Source of the DNA: Clostridia bacterium
Lineage (GTDB): Bacteria; Bacillota; Clostridia; Oscillospirales; CAG-272
NCBI GenBank assembly: GCA_017547655.1
Contig: JAFYPF010000019.1
Span: 1 to 61,516 of the forward strand
Direction of reading: 5' to 3'
DNA length: 61,516 nt
Shown piece after piece: positions 30,495 through 39,226 of the stretch. The translations under genes were made by a program, and so were the position numbers. The notes below the pieces were generated by a model. That model saw only the letters and a program-made list of their open reading frames with translations, did not search any database and had not been told where the DNA came from. Position 1 is the first letter of the stretch; every line of letters begins with the position of its first letter.

Positions 30495-32762
30495 TTATTT
30501 GTTTTTGGGTTTCCTTATGCGGTTAAGCTGTTTGTTCATTTTAAGAAGCTCTTCTTTAGTAAAGCTGATATTCACCATACCCATCATACTTGAAAGACGA
30601 AGCACCGTAAAACCTCCGAGCATTTCCATAATGCCGCTTCCGCCCTTGATATCAATATCAAAACCGCCCGACTTCTTTTCGTCATTCTTGCCCTTCTTGC
30701 CGGCATCCATCTTCTTTTTGATCTTAAGTCCGACGCCAACAAACCAAAGCTTACCGCCAACCGTTGACATAATATCGGAAATCTTATCATTAAGAGAAAA
30801 TCTGCCTTCGGGTGCATCAATATCAAACCAGTTAAGCACCGCCCCCTTTTCAACAAGAACGTAGTCCATATTTCTTTCTTCAACTTTACGTATCGTTCCC
30901 TCGTCAGAATATTCACCCGCCTTAGCAACGATTGTGCTTACTCCCACGTTCTTAACGTCAAAATAGAAGAAATGGTCGTCAGCGGTCTTCTTTCCTATAC
31001 TCTCGCCGTTTACAAAAAGCTCGACTTCGGGAAGGTTTGAATATACGGTAACCTTTGTTACGTCTTCAACACGGTCAACGTATCTCTTGCCGCACAAATG
31101 CACGAAAGGCTCGTCGGAAAGCCATGCTTTATATGCATAAAATGCGTCCTTCTTATACTTTCTGTCAATTGTAACAAGTCCCTTGTGGTTCTGTCCGTTT
31201 TCGCCGCCCTCTGCTCTTGCATCCGCGCCGAAGTCAAACATATTCCATACGTGAGTAGCCCAAATATATTTTCTCGTAAAGAGTTGTTTAATAAGCTCCT
31301 CGTGATAAACAGCCTGATATTCTTCAGTATAGTCTCCTTGCTTTGGATCGCTCGTATGCCAATTAAGAGCCTCACAGCCGTATTCCGAACAACCTATCGG
31401 AATAGTCGGGTGAGTAGCATGGAACTTGTCAAACCAAGGTCCGTTCATAGAAGTATCACCACCATACCAACCGAAATAGTGGTTATACGAAACAACGTCG
31501 GGAATCTGCAAGTAGGGATCGTCCATCTTACACATAGAAACCGCCGCAATAGTGGTAAGACGAGTCTTGTCCATATCGTGAACAAGGTCATTCAAAACAC
31601 GGTGGTTTTCAAGCAAATCATCATCAGATCCGCCTATAGAAATCTCATTTGAAAGTCCCCAAACCACAATAGACGGGTGGTTATAGTTTTGCGTAACAAG
31701 TTCCTTCATTTGAGAAATAGTATTCTCACGACCGCCCGACATATGCTTTGAAATATATGGTATTTCAGCCCAAACAACAAAGCCGCGCTCATCGCAAAGA
31801 TCATAGAAATACTGATCGTGCTGATAGTGAGCAAGTCGAATTGTAGTAGCCCCCACCTCACAAATAAGGTCAATATCTTCCTCATGATGCTCGGGTAAAA
31901 GCGCATTTCCGATACCCCATCTGTCTTGATGACGTGATACGCCGCGAAGAGGATATTCTTCACCGTTTAGAATAAATCCGTTGTCGGGATCAATCTTATA
32001 ACTTCTGCAACCGAAACGACTGCAAACGTTGTCAATAACCTCACCGTTTTCAACCACCTCAACCTCACAGCAGTAAAGATAAGGGTTACAGCGTCCATGC
32101 CAAAGATTAACGTTTTTTATTTCAAAGAAAGCTTTGGATTCTGTCGTTTCAACCTTGTCAAGCTCATTTTCGTCTTTATCGTAAATTGTATATACAAGCC
32201 TCTGACCTTCTTTAAGGTTTTTAACAAAAACCTCTACGTCGACTTTAGCATTTTCACCCTCAACGATAGGCGTTATCATGAGACCGGGACCGCCATAATA
32301 ATCGAGGTCAAAGTGTGTATCATTTACGCAGATAAGATTAACGTCACGATAAATGCCGCCGTAAAATGTAAAGTCAGCCATCTGCGGATATACAGTATCG
32401 TTTATCGAATTGTCAACAACAACTGCAATTTCGGTTTCTCCTGTCAAATAATCGGTAATATTTACACGCCACGTAGAATAACCGCCGTCGTGATGAGCAA
32501 GCTTTTGTCCGCCGACAAAGAGATCGGCTGAAGAGTTTGTTCCGTTAAACTCTATATAATAGAGGTCAGCTTTGGGAAGGTCCGATTTCTTTATAGTTTT
32601 TTTGTAAAGACAAGAACCTCGAAAATAGTCGTTTCCACCGTCCTGACCGTCAGTTGCATTCCACGAATGGGGTAGGTTTATTGCCTCGCCTTCATTTGCT
32701 TGAATATCCGAGGTGTTCTTCACAAAAAGCCAAGCATCATTTATATTGATAGTATTTCTCAT
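30495..32762 (-). CDS. Glycoside hydrolase family 2 (beta-galactosidase/glucuronidase-like)
   Basis: A 755-residue intracellular enzyme (no signal peptide). It has an N-terminal jelly-roll sugar-binding domain (about 1-150, NLPHSWNATDGQDGGNDYFRG), an Ig-like domain, and a TIM barrel. The acid/base glutamate is in VVWGLSNE and the nucleophile glutamate in GCSEYG; LRGVSRHQDR and IRLAHYQHD are conserved barrel loops. The last 100 residues form a Lys/Gly-rich linker plus a helical FTKEELLKMNKQLNRIRK segment resembling a SHOCT motif. Downstream of a GPH symporter gene, it probably hydrolyses imported beta-galactosides or glucuronides. Confidence 0.9.
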   Translation of the reverse strand: MRNTININDAWLFVKNTSDIQANEGEAINLPHSWNATDGQDGGNDYFRGSCLYKKTIKKSDLPKADLYYIEFNGTNSSADLFVGGQKLAHHDGGYSTWRVNITDYLTGETEIAVVVDNSINDTVYPQMADFTFYGGIYRDVNLICVNDTHFDLDYYGGPGLMITPIVEGENAKVDVEVFVKNLKEGQRLVYTIYDKDENELDKVETTESKAFFEIKNVNLWHGRCNPYLYCCEVEVVENGEVIDNVCSRFGCRSYKIDPDNGFILNGEEYPLRGVSRHQDRWGIGNALLPEHHEEDIDLICEVGATTIRLAHYQHDQYFYDLCDERGFVVWAEIPYISKHMSGGRENTISQMKELVTQNYNHPSIVVWGLSNEISIGGSDDDLLENHRVLNDLVHDMDKTRLTTIAAVSMCKMDDPYLQIPDVVSYNHYFGWYGGDTSMNGPWFDKFHATHPTIPIGCSEYGCEALNWHTSDPKQGDYTEEYQAVYHEELIKQLFTRKYIWATHVWNMFDFGADARAEGGENGQNHKGLVTIDRKYKKDAFYAYKAWLSDEPFVHLCGKRYVDRVEDVTKVTVYSNLPEVELFVNGESIGKKTADDHFFYFDVKNVGVSTIVAKAGEYSDEGTIRKVEERNMDYVLVEKGAVLNWFDIDAPEGRFSLNDKISDIMSTVGGKLWFVGVGLKIKKKMDAGKKGKNDEKKSGGFDIDIKGGSGIMEMLGGFTVLRLSSMMGMVNISFTKEELLKMNKQLNRIRKPKNK

Positions 32763-32794
32763 TAGACTTCTCCTTTAAACTATGGTGGTAAAAA

Positions 32795-34201
32795 TTATTC
32801 TTTGATGCGACCAAGCTCTTTATTCATCTCTGCAAGTGTCTTTTTATCAAGATTATAAACAAGAGCAAGTCCTACAAACTGGAGAACTGCAGATGTAAGG
32901 AACGTTGCCGCAACGATATAACGCATATTGATTGCAACCTCCCAAAGCTGATTTCCCTCGTTCTTTCCTACGTAACCGTAAGCAACCATAATTACGAGTA
33001 TAAGCGAAGGCCCAATTCCCTGCGCAAGCTTACGGAAGAATGAATGCAGCGAATAAACCGTTCCCTCTTCACGTGTACCAAACTTCCACTCGTTATAGTC
33101 AATAGCATCGCCCATCATAGCCCAAGAAACTGTAGAATAAATACCAAGACCAAGCGAGAAGAAGAGCTGGCAAACAATATAGATAACAAGATCGAGACTT
33201 GTATTTTCGGGAGTAATAATAAACAATCCGAGCCCTGCAACGATAGATACAACAGAACCAAAGGTTGCAAGTTCTTTTTTGCCGTATTTTGCAACTGCAT
33301 TACGAGCAAGAGGAGTAAATACCACGATCGGAATCATAGCAAAAAGCTGAACTACCCCCGAAATCTGCACATTCTTAAAATACGACTGGAAGATAACCGT
33401 TACAGCAGTAGTTGCACCCTGCATACCTATAAACATCCCCATAGCCGCAATGGTTGCACCAACTGCGGGACGATTTTTCGTAAAGTTGGCAAAAGCCTTA
33501 AGCACATTAAATTTAGGAGTTTCTTCATCAATAGCCATATCTGTAGCCACACGAATAGTGGTGTTCTTTATCATAATCTGGAAGCATATAAATCCAAGAA
33601 CTCCCATAATAAGAGCTGCAATAAATACGCGTTCACCAATAAGATTGTTATCCTTATCATAAATGATAAAAGGCAAAATAACCATAGGAAGCATATTACC
33701 GAAAATAGAACCGATTGAACGCCAAGCCGAAAGAGATGCTCTGTCCTTAACGTCATTGGAAATAAGCGAAAGAAGTGAACCGTAAGGTACGTTTGCTATA
33801 GTATAGAATGCATCCCAAACCACATAACCGGCAATAAAAATTATAAATTTAGCCCAAGTGGGAGCATCGGGAAAAGGCAAGAAGCAGCAGGCGCCGCCAA
33901 TGATAAGTCCTATAGAACCTACCCAAATATACGACAAAAACTTGTTTCTCTTATACTTACGCTTGTCCGAGTCAATAATAGATCCGATAAGCGGATCGTT
34001 TATGGCATCCCACACCTGAACAATAATAAGAAGAAGCGCATACCAAAGATCCATACCCATAAACTGTGTCCAGAAAATAGACATAGTTCCTTTAAGGGCA
34101 AAGCTCATATTACAACCGAGATCACCCAACGCATAAGCAATACTGTCGCGTATGCCAAATTTAGGATGCCCGTTTGCATCCAATTTAATTTCTTTCTTCA
34201 T
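32795..34201 (-). CDS. GPH-family sugar:cation symporter (MelB/UidB-like)
   Basis: A 468-residue transporter with twelve predicted helices and the GPH signature in the first loops (GIRDSIAYALGDLGCNMSFAL and VQVWDAINDPLIGSIIDSDKRKYKRNKFLSYIW). The cytoplasmic loop QMIKNTTIRVATDMAIDEETPKFN separates the halves. It imports glycosides with Na+ or H+. Start chosen at 34201 because of AAGGAG. It lies 32 nt upstream of the GH2 gene in the same direction, so the pair forms an uptake-and-hydrolysis operon. Confidence 0.9.
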   Translation of the reverse strand: MKKEIKLDANGHPKFGIRDSIAYALGDLGCNMSFALKGTMSIFWTQFMGMDLWYALLLIIVQVWDAINDPLIGSIIDSDKRKYKRNKFLSYIWVGSIGLIIGGACCFLPFPDAPTWAKFIIFIAGYVVWDAFYTIANVPYGSLLSLISNDVKDRASLSAWRSIGSIFGNMLPMVILPFIIYDKDNNLIGERVFIAALIMGVLGFICFQIMIKNTTIRVATDMAIDEETPKFNVLKAFANFTKNRPAVGATIAAMGMFIGMQGATTAVTVIFQSYFKNVQISGVVQLFAMIPIVVFTPLARNAVAKYGKKELATFGSVVSIVAGLGLFIITPENTSLDLVIYIVCQLFFSLGLGIYSTVSWAMMGDAIDYNEWKFGTREEGTVYSLHSFFRKLAQGIGPSLILVIMVAYGYVGKNEGNQLWEVAINMRYIVAATFLTSAVLQFVGLALVYNLDKKTLAEMNKELGRIKE

Positions 34202-34268
34202 ACCAGAAACTCCTTTTAAAAACATTTAATAATTTCAAAACATTACTTTTAGTATCTTTACCATTCAA

Positions 34269-34297
34269 AATATATCATATTTGCACAAAAAAAGCAA
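34269..34297 (-). promoter_or_regulatory. Promoter of the symporter-GH2 operon
   Basis: Minus-strand TTGCTT (34292-34297), 17-nt spacer, TATATT (34269-34274), 68 bp upstream of the symporter start. Confidence 0.55.
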
Positions 34298-34677
34298 TAC
34301 GGATACAATGTTTTTTACAATTATTGATTATATATGTCTTTTCTTTATATTATCACCTAATAACACCACAATATATTCGGATTTTTTATTCCAAAATTTT
34401 ATTTTTGGTTGTTTCTTTCGGTTTGTCAATAGAAACGGTGCGTCTGAATTTAACGTATAAAAAACCAGTGCGCTTGTATCCAAAAGAACGATTATAATTT
34501 TGAGATATAACTCAACAAAAAACTGCTTTTAAATGCCCTAAAAATACGCCAAAAAATTATAGCTTCGTTGTCTTTATTTTTCGTTCAAAACAATCTATTG
34601 GGTTTTGCTGTATTATTTTTCTGTTTTTATACCACAAAAAACGCAAGATGTTTAAAATTTATGGCAAAATATTTAAT

Positions 34678-34705
34678 TTACAACACATAAATGTATTGAT
34701 ACAAT
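34678..34705 (+). promoter_or_regulatory. Promoter of the GH13 gene
   Basis: TTACAA, 16-nt spacer, TACAAT, 32 bp before the ATG. Confidence 0.5.
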
Positions 34706-34737
34706 TAAATTGATTAAAAAAAAAAGGAGAAAATATT

Positions 34738-36414
34738 ATGTCAAACAAATGGTGGAAAAAAGCCGTAGTTTACGAAATATACTGTAAAAGTTTCTGCGAT
34801 TCCGATGGCGACGGAATAGGCGACTTAAAAGGTGTAATGTCAAAACTTCCTACACTCAAGGAATTAGGTGTTAACTGTATATGGTTCACGCCTATATACA
34901 CTTCCCCTCAAGTTGATAACGGATACGACGTAGCCGACTACAGAGATATAGATCCCGCATACGGTACTATCGAGGACTTCAAAGAGCTTCTCGATATGGC
35001 TCACAGTATGGGTATAAAAATAATTATGGACGTGGTTATAAACCACTCCTCCGACGAGTGCGAATGGTTCCGCGAATCAAGAAAGTCAAAGGATAACCCC
35101 TATAGAGATTACTATATTTGGAAGCCCGCAAAAGACGGAAAAGAACCTAACAACTGGGGTAGCTACTTCAGAGAAGAAAATGGCTCGGCGTGGAAATATG
35201 ATGAGACAACAGGCGAATATTATTTCCACCAATATGCAATAAAAATGCCCGACTTAAACTGGGATTGCAAGGAGCTCCGCCGCGAAATTTACGATATGCT
35301 CAATTGGTGGATAGATCTCGGCGTTGACGGCTTCAGACTTGACGTATATACAAGATTTAAGAAAACAGAAGGCTTCCCCGACACAACAAAAGAACCCGGT
35401 CCGCTTGACAGAAACGGTTTCGTAGTAGACCACAATATGTGCACAAACGTTGAGGGTATTCACGAAATAATCCACGATCTCAACAAAGAGGTGTTTGGAA
35501 AACGTGGGGTTATGACAGTAGGCGAGGGCGCCGGCGTAACGTACGAAAATGCTCTTGATTATGTTCATCCCGACCGTGAAGAAATTGATATGGTTTATCA
35601 CTTCCAACTGTCTCACCGCGCAAAACTGTCGATGAGCGCCAACCACTTTATAAAAATGCAGTCTAAATGGGCTGATGTAATTAAAAAAGGCGGATGGGCT
35701 GTTCAATATCTCTCCAACCACGACAGCGCAAGACAGGTTTCGTGTTACGGCGATGCGGAAAATTACAGAGAAGAATCCGCTATGCTCCTCGGAACGTTGA
35801 TGCATACCACTCCCGGAACTCCCTTTGTTTATCAGGGTGAAGAAATCGGCATGACAAACGTTGTATTTGATTCGATTGATGACTATAACTGCTGCTACAC
35901 AAAAGGTGACTATCATTCAATGACCGAGCAGGGTGCATCTCCCGAAGAAGCAATAAAAGCACTTGCCCCCAGAAGCCGAGATAACGCAAGAACCCCCTAT
36001 CAGTGGGACGAAAGCGAAAACGCAGGCTTTACAACCGGAAAGCCTTGGCTCAAGGTAAATCCCCAATACCGTGAAATCAACTTGGAAAAAGATAAAAAAT
36101 CCGAGAAGTCGGTATTTAATTACTATAAAAAATTGATTTCTATGAGAAATGAGCATCCCGCTATTGTTGAGGGCGACCTTGAGTTTTATACTTGTAACGA
36201 TCCCGACATAATAATCTACACGAGAAAATGCGAAGAAGAAACACTTTTGATAATCGCAAACCTCAGCAGCAAATCCGTAACTACAGAAATACCCGAAGAA
36301 CTTAAAGCCAATGAATATGAAAGACTTTTAACAAACTACACAAAACTCTCGCCGTCCATCAAGGACAGAACAGAGTGGCAGCCTTGGGAATGTGAAGTTT
36401 ATATTCAGAAATAA
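34738..36414 (+). CDS. GH13 alpha-glucosidase (oligo-1,6-glucosidase-like)
   Basis: A 558-residue cytoplasmic alpha-amylase-family enzyme. It starts KWWKKAVVYEIYCKSFCDSDGDGIGDL. Conserved regions: DVVINHSSDECEWF (region I), GFRLDVYTRF (catalytic nucleophile Asp), TVGEGAGV (acid/base Glu, where many relatives have VGE) and YLSNHDSARQVS (third Asp). Length and motifs match GH13 subfamily 31 enzymes cleaving isomaltose, sucrose or short alpha-glucans. The sugar ABC importer at the right of the window or the GPH symporter might supply substrate. Strong AAGGAG site. Confidence 0.9.
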   Translation: MSNKWWKKAVVYEIYCKSFCDSDGDGIGDLKGVMSKLPTLKELGVNCIWFTPIYTSPQVDNGYDVADYRDIDPAYGTIEDFKELLDMAHSMGIKIIMDVVINHSSDECEWFRESRKSKDNPYRDYYIWKPAKDGKEPNNWGSYFREENGSAWKYDETTGEYYFHQYAIKMPDLNWDCKELRREIYDMLNWWIDLGVDGFRLDVYTRFKKTEGFPDTTKEPGPLDRNGFVVDHNMCTNVEGIHEIIHDLNKEVFGKRGVMTVGEGAGVTYENALDYVHPDREEIDMVYHFQLSHRAKLSMSANHFIKMQSKWADVIKKGGWAVQYLSNHDSARQVSCYGDAENYREESAMLLGTLMHTTPGTPFVYQGEEIGMTNVVFDSIDDYNCCYTKGDYHSMTEQGASPEEAIKALAPRSRDNARTPYQWDESENAGFTTGKPWLKVNPQYREINLEKDKKSEKSVFNYYKKLISMRNEHPAIVEGDLEFYTCNDPDIIIYTRKCEEETLLIIANLSSKSVTTEIPEELKANEYERLLTNYTKLSPSIKDRTEWQPWECEVYIQK

Positions 36415-36434
36415 GAAAATACTATACAAAAAAA

Positions 36435-36471
36435 CAGAGACATCGCTTTTTTGCAATGTCTCTGCTTTTTT
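36435..36471. terminator. Bidirectional terminator between GH13 and AraC genes
   Basis: CAGAGACAT/ATGTCTCTG stem, extended by GC/GC, with T tract on the plus strand and A tract before it. Confidence 0.85.
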
Positions 36472-37303
36472 ATTTTCTCTTAACGTTTGAGGGATTAACG
36501 CCTATATACTTTTTAAATGTCACCGAAAAATATGCAAGGCTCTTAAATCCGCACTCAAAAGCAATATCGTTTACAGTAACGTCGGATTCACATAGCCTGT
36601 TGTAAGCATATTTGATTTTTTGCATATTGATATATACAGTGGGGGTATATCCCGTCACCTCTTTAAACTTTCTGCAAAAATAAAACTTACTGTAACCTAT
36701 ATACGCCGCAACATCGTCTATTGTAATATCCGAGTTGAAATTCTTATTTATATAGTTTATACTCTTTTCAATGCTTACCAAACAATTATTCGGACTTGCA
36801 TTCTCTTCCTTATCCGAGGAATAATTTTCGAGCAACCCAACGTTAAGTCGCAGTAACTCTATATTGGCTTTCGTCTGATAAAAAGGTGGTCTGTTTATAA
36901 TAATATCTTTTATCGTACGTATCAATCCAAACAAATATTCATCTTTAATTTTCTCTTTTATCTGTTTCTTTTCAAGAGAAAAAACGTTTTTTTCCAGATA
37001 GTTTTTATCAATAATCAAACAATCGTAAGTAACTTCTTCACTGATAGCAATTATATTATGTAAAACGTTTGGATTAATAACGATAATATCTCCAACGTCC
37101 CCTATAAAAACATCTTTATCAAGATGAATTTTTAATTTCCCCTTTGTTATAAAAAGAACTTCGACATCAAGGTGCTTGTTAACCAAAAAAATGGTGTCTT
37201 TTCTTTTGATTGTGTCAAAATAATAATCGAAAGGAACGTCGCTGTTCTCATAATTGCGGATTTCAACCCCGCCAAAATTCGATATTGTGATTAATTTATT
37301 CAT
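36470..37303 (-). CDS. AraC-family transcriptional regulator
   Basis: A 277-residue regulator: N-terminal cupin sensor (about 25-95; DVEVLFITKGKLKIHLDKDVFIGDVGDIIVINPNVLHN) and C-terminal AraC DNA-binding domain (about 178-277; IDDVAAYIGYSKFYFCRKFKEVTGYTPTVYI and NDIAFECGFKSLAYFSVTFKKYIGVNPS). It is convergent with the GH13 gene and probably controls one of the adjacent glycoside systems. Confidence 0.87.
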   Translation of the reverse strand: MNKLITISNFGGVEIRNYENSDVPFDYYFDTIKRKDTIFLVNKHLDVEVLFITKGKLKIHLDKDVFIGDVGDIIVINPNVLHNIIAISEEVTYDCLIIDKNYLEKNVFSLEKKQIKEKIKDEYLFGLIRTIKDIIINRPPFYQTKANIELLRLNVGLLENYSSDKEENASPNNCLVSIEKSINYINKNFNSDITIDDVAAYIGYSKFYFCRKFKEVTGYTPTVYINMQKIKYAYNRLCESDVTVNDIAFECGFKSLAYFSVTFKKYIGVNPSNVKRK

Positions 37304-37366
37304 TCGTTTACCTATCTTTTAGAAAACATAATTTCAATCCTGTTATACAAATTTCACCGTAACTTC

Positions 37367-37395
37367 ATTATATCACTAAACACAAAAAAAAGCAA
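37367..37395 (-). promoter_or_regulatory. Promoter of the second araC-like gene
   Basis: Minus-strand TTGCTT (37390-37395), 17-nt spacer, TATAAT (37367-37372). Upstream, 37450-37500 contains a hairpin GCTGATTTTT/AAAAATCAGC with an inner ATCT/AGAT that may end the XRE gene transcript. Confidence 0.6.
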
Positions 37396-37520
37396 GAAGA
37401 AGCCTATAACCTATAACTTTATTTTCTGTAAAAAACTTTTTTTGCAATTTAGCTGATTTTTTACACATCTTTTGTAGATAGTTGTATTAAAAATCAGCAT
37501 TTCTCTTTGAAAGTTATGTC

Positions 37521-37724
37521 TTATTCTTTTATAAATTCTATTATATCGCTTACACAACAATTAAGAGCAATACAAATTCTGTCTAAAACGTAACTATCAT
37601 ATCGCACAACTTTATTTTTGTAATAATTATCAATTATTTGATATTGTATACCTGTTCGTTTTGCAAGCTCGTAACGGCTCATATTGTATTTACCAAGTGT
37701 TTTGTCAAGACTAATTCTAATCAT
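37521..37724 (-). CDS. XRE/Cro-type HTH regulator (short)
   Basis: A 67-residue single-domain regulator (IRISLDKTLGKYNMSRYELAKRTGIQYQIIDNYYKNK, then LDRICIALNCCVSDIIEFIKE), the classic Cro/CI fold with HTH at about 20-42. GGAGGTG before the ATG at 37724 fixes the start. It is divergent from a small TM2 gene, with an 18-bp palindrome on that gene's promoter, so it likely represses it. Confidence 0.85.
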   Translation of the reverse strand: MIRISLDKTLGKYNMSRYELAKRTGIQYQIIDNYYKNKVVRYDSYVLDRICIALNCCVSDIIEFIKE

Positions 37725-37767
37725 ATTCCACACCTCCATAAGTACATCTTATTAAATGTATACCCTC

Positions 37768-37808
37768 TTGACAATTCACTTATTCAGGTATATACTTATA
37801 TAAGTATA
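37768..37808 (+). promoter_or_regulatory. TM2 gene promoter overlapped by a perfect palindrome
   Basis: TTGACA (37768-37773), 17-nt spacer, TATACT (37791-37796). The -10 begins an 18-bp perfect palindrome TATACTTATATAAGTATA (37791-37808), a likely operator for the divergent XRE regulator. Confidence 0.75.
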
Positions 37809-37827
37809 TATAAAGGAGGTGATAGTT

Positions 37828-38070
37828 ATGGATAATAAAGTTTTATTCGGAGTAATGTGTATTCTTTTTAATTCATACGGAGTACCATGTTTTTTGCAAG
37901 GCGATACACAGAAAGGTATCAAACGCATAATTTTTGGTATGATTACTTGTGGAATAGTTGCTTTTATCAATGCGATTAAGGGAATTATTTTAGGCGTTGA
38001 AATACTTAATATGACAGATGAAGAATACGAAAAAAGAAAAGGCACTTTTGACAGCGGCATTCCAGCCTAA
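37828..38070 (+). CDS. TM2-domain-like small membrane protein
   Basis: An 80-residue protein starting MDNKVLFGVMCILFNSYGVP. Two hydrophobic segments (about 4-22 and 32-52) with LQGDTQKGIKRIIFGMITCG between them match the TM2 family of Firmicutes. The C-terminus is charged (MTDEEYEKRKGTFDSGIPA). Start at 37828 has AAGGAGGTG. Function unknown; often found next to DUF2752 proteins, as here. Confidence 0.82.
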   Translation: MDNKVLFGVMCILFNSYGVPCFLQGDTQKGIKRIIFGMITCGIVAFINAIKGIILGVEILNMTDEEYEKRKGTFDSGIPA

Positions 38071-38088
38071 CTGACTTGCCAAAAAAAG

Positions 38089-38133
38089 CAAGACAAGACT
38101 CATTCTATACGAAGTGATTCTTGTCTTGTTTTA
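38089..38133 (+). terminator. Intrinsic terminator after the TM2 gene
   Basis: CAAGACAAGA/TCTTGTCTTG stem with an inner TCA/TGA, followed by TTTTAT. It separates TM2 from the DUF2752 gene, which may be expressed by read-through. Confidence 0.75.
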
Positions 38134-38159
38134 TAACATTTGGGTATTATGGTGTAACT

Positions 38160-38492
38160 ATGAAAACATCTAAATTTAAAAATAATCTCATTTCATGCGG
38201 ATTAATTATTACAATGGTAATAGGTATGTATTTTTTTGATATTAAATGTATTTTCAAGAATTTTTTTAAAATACCTTGTCCGAGTTGTGGCATAACACGT
38301 GCATGGATCTGTGTCCTCAATTTTAATATAGAAAAAGCCTTCGAATTCAATCCAGTGTTTTGGATGGCTCCCATTTTATTTATTCTTATTTTATTTGAAG
38401 GAAAAATAATAATTAAAAAATGGGTAAATACAACTTTATATGTTTGTGTAGTCATTGTTTTTTTAGCATACTGGATATATAGAATTAATTAA
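38160..38492 (+). CDS. DUF2752 membrane protein
   Basis: A 110-residue protein with the DUF2752 signature IPCPSCGITRAWI (CPxCGxTRA; about residues 38-50) and two to three membrane helices (about 10-30, 62-80, 90-107). The family is uncharacterised and frequently pairs with TM2 proteins. The start at 38160 lacks a clear ribosome site; a longer frame uses a TTG at 38121 inside the terminator and is unlikely. Confidence 0.78.
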   Translation: MKTSKFKNNLISCGLIITMVIGMYFFDIKCIFKNFFKIPCPSCGITRAWICVLNFNIEKAFEFNPVFWMAPILFILILFEGKIIIKKWVNTTLYVCVVIVFLAYWIYRIN

Positions 38493-38524
38493 AATATACT
38501 ACGTACATTTATACCATAGCAATC

Positions 38525-38554
38525 AAAAAACCTCGGAAATTTCCGAGGTTTTTA
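38525..38554. terminator. Bidirectional terminator between DUF2752 and upp
   Basis: Perfect palindrome AAAACCTCGGAAATTTCCGAGGTTTT, flanked by A and T runs, 15 bp from the upp stop codon. Confidence 0.88.
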
Positions 38555-38569
38555 TACAAAGACTTGCTT

Positions 38570-39211
38570 TTATTTTGTTCCAAACAATCTATCGCCCGCA
38601 TCGCCAAGACCGGGAAGAATATATCCGTTTTCGTTCAAACATCTGTCAAGTGTAGAAACATAGATGTCAACGTCGGGGTGCGTTTCCGCTACCTTCGATA
38701 CTCCCTCGGGAGCTCCGATAATCGCCATAAACTTAATATGCTTACAGCCTTTATCTTTCAACAACTGTATTGCATCACAAGCACTTCCGCCCGTTGCAAG
38801 CATAGGGTCAACTACCATAACAAGCTTTTCTTCAATGCCGACGGGCAACTTGCAATAATAGGTTTCGGGCTTCAACGTTTCTTCATTTCTATACATACCA
38901 ATATGTCCAACCCTTGCAGATGGAAATAACACGTGTATACCATTAACCATACCCAGTCCTGCGCGAAGAATGGGAACAATAACAACCGAGTTATCAGCTA
39001 CAACCATCTGTTTGCAAGTTTCAAGAGGTGTTTTTACCTCAATTTCAGTTGTAAGAACGCCGTCCTTCAAGCTTTCGTATGTCATAAGTGTTGTAATTTC
39101 TTCAACCAACTCACGAAACTCTTTCATACTTGTGCGCTCATCACGCAAAATCGCAATTTTATGACGAATCAGCGGATGGTCAAAAATAACTACGTTTTCG
39201 TAATTTTTCAT
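38570..39211 (-). CDS. upp: Uracil phosphoribosyltransferase
   Basis: A 213-residue enzyme converting uracil and PRPP to UMP. The PRPP-binding motif is [12 protein letters not shown] (about 128-139), the flexible loop is [11 protein letters not shown] (about 78-88) and the uracil-binding C-terminus is [22 protein letters not shown]. Full family length. It lies 15 nt downstream of the uracil permease gene, so uptake and salvage are one operon. Confidence 0.96.
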   Translation of the reverse strand: MKNYENVVIFDHPLIRHKIAILRDERTSMKEFRELVEEITTLMTYESLKDGVLTTEIEVKTPLETCKQMVVADNSVVIVPILRAGLGMVNGIHVLFPSARVGHIGMYRNEETLKPETYYCKLPVGIEEKLVMVVDPMLATGGSACDAIQLLKDKGCKHIKFMAIIGAPEGVSKVAETHPDVDIYVSTLDRCLNENGYILPGLGDAGDRLFGTK

Positions 39212-39226
39212 ATTGTTTCTCCTGTA

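Larger units (their letters stand above)
34202..34737. other. Divergent AT-rich intergenic region
   Basis: 536 bp without a gene between the symporter and the GH13 gene. It holds one promoter for each side (separate entries). The middle (about 34310-34670) is AT-rich, and I see no repeat, RNA or perfect cre motif there. Confidence 0.6.
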
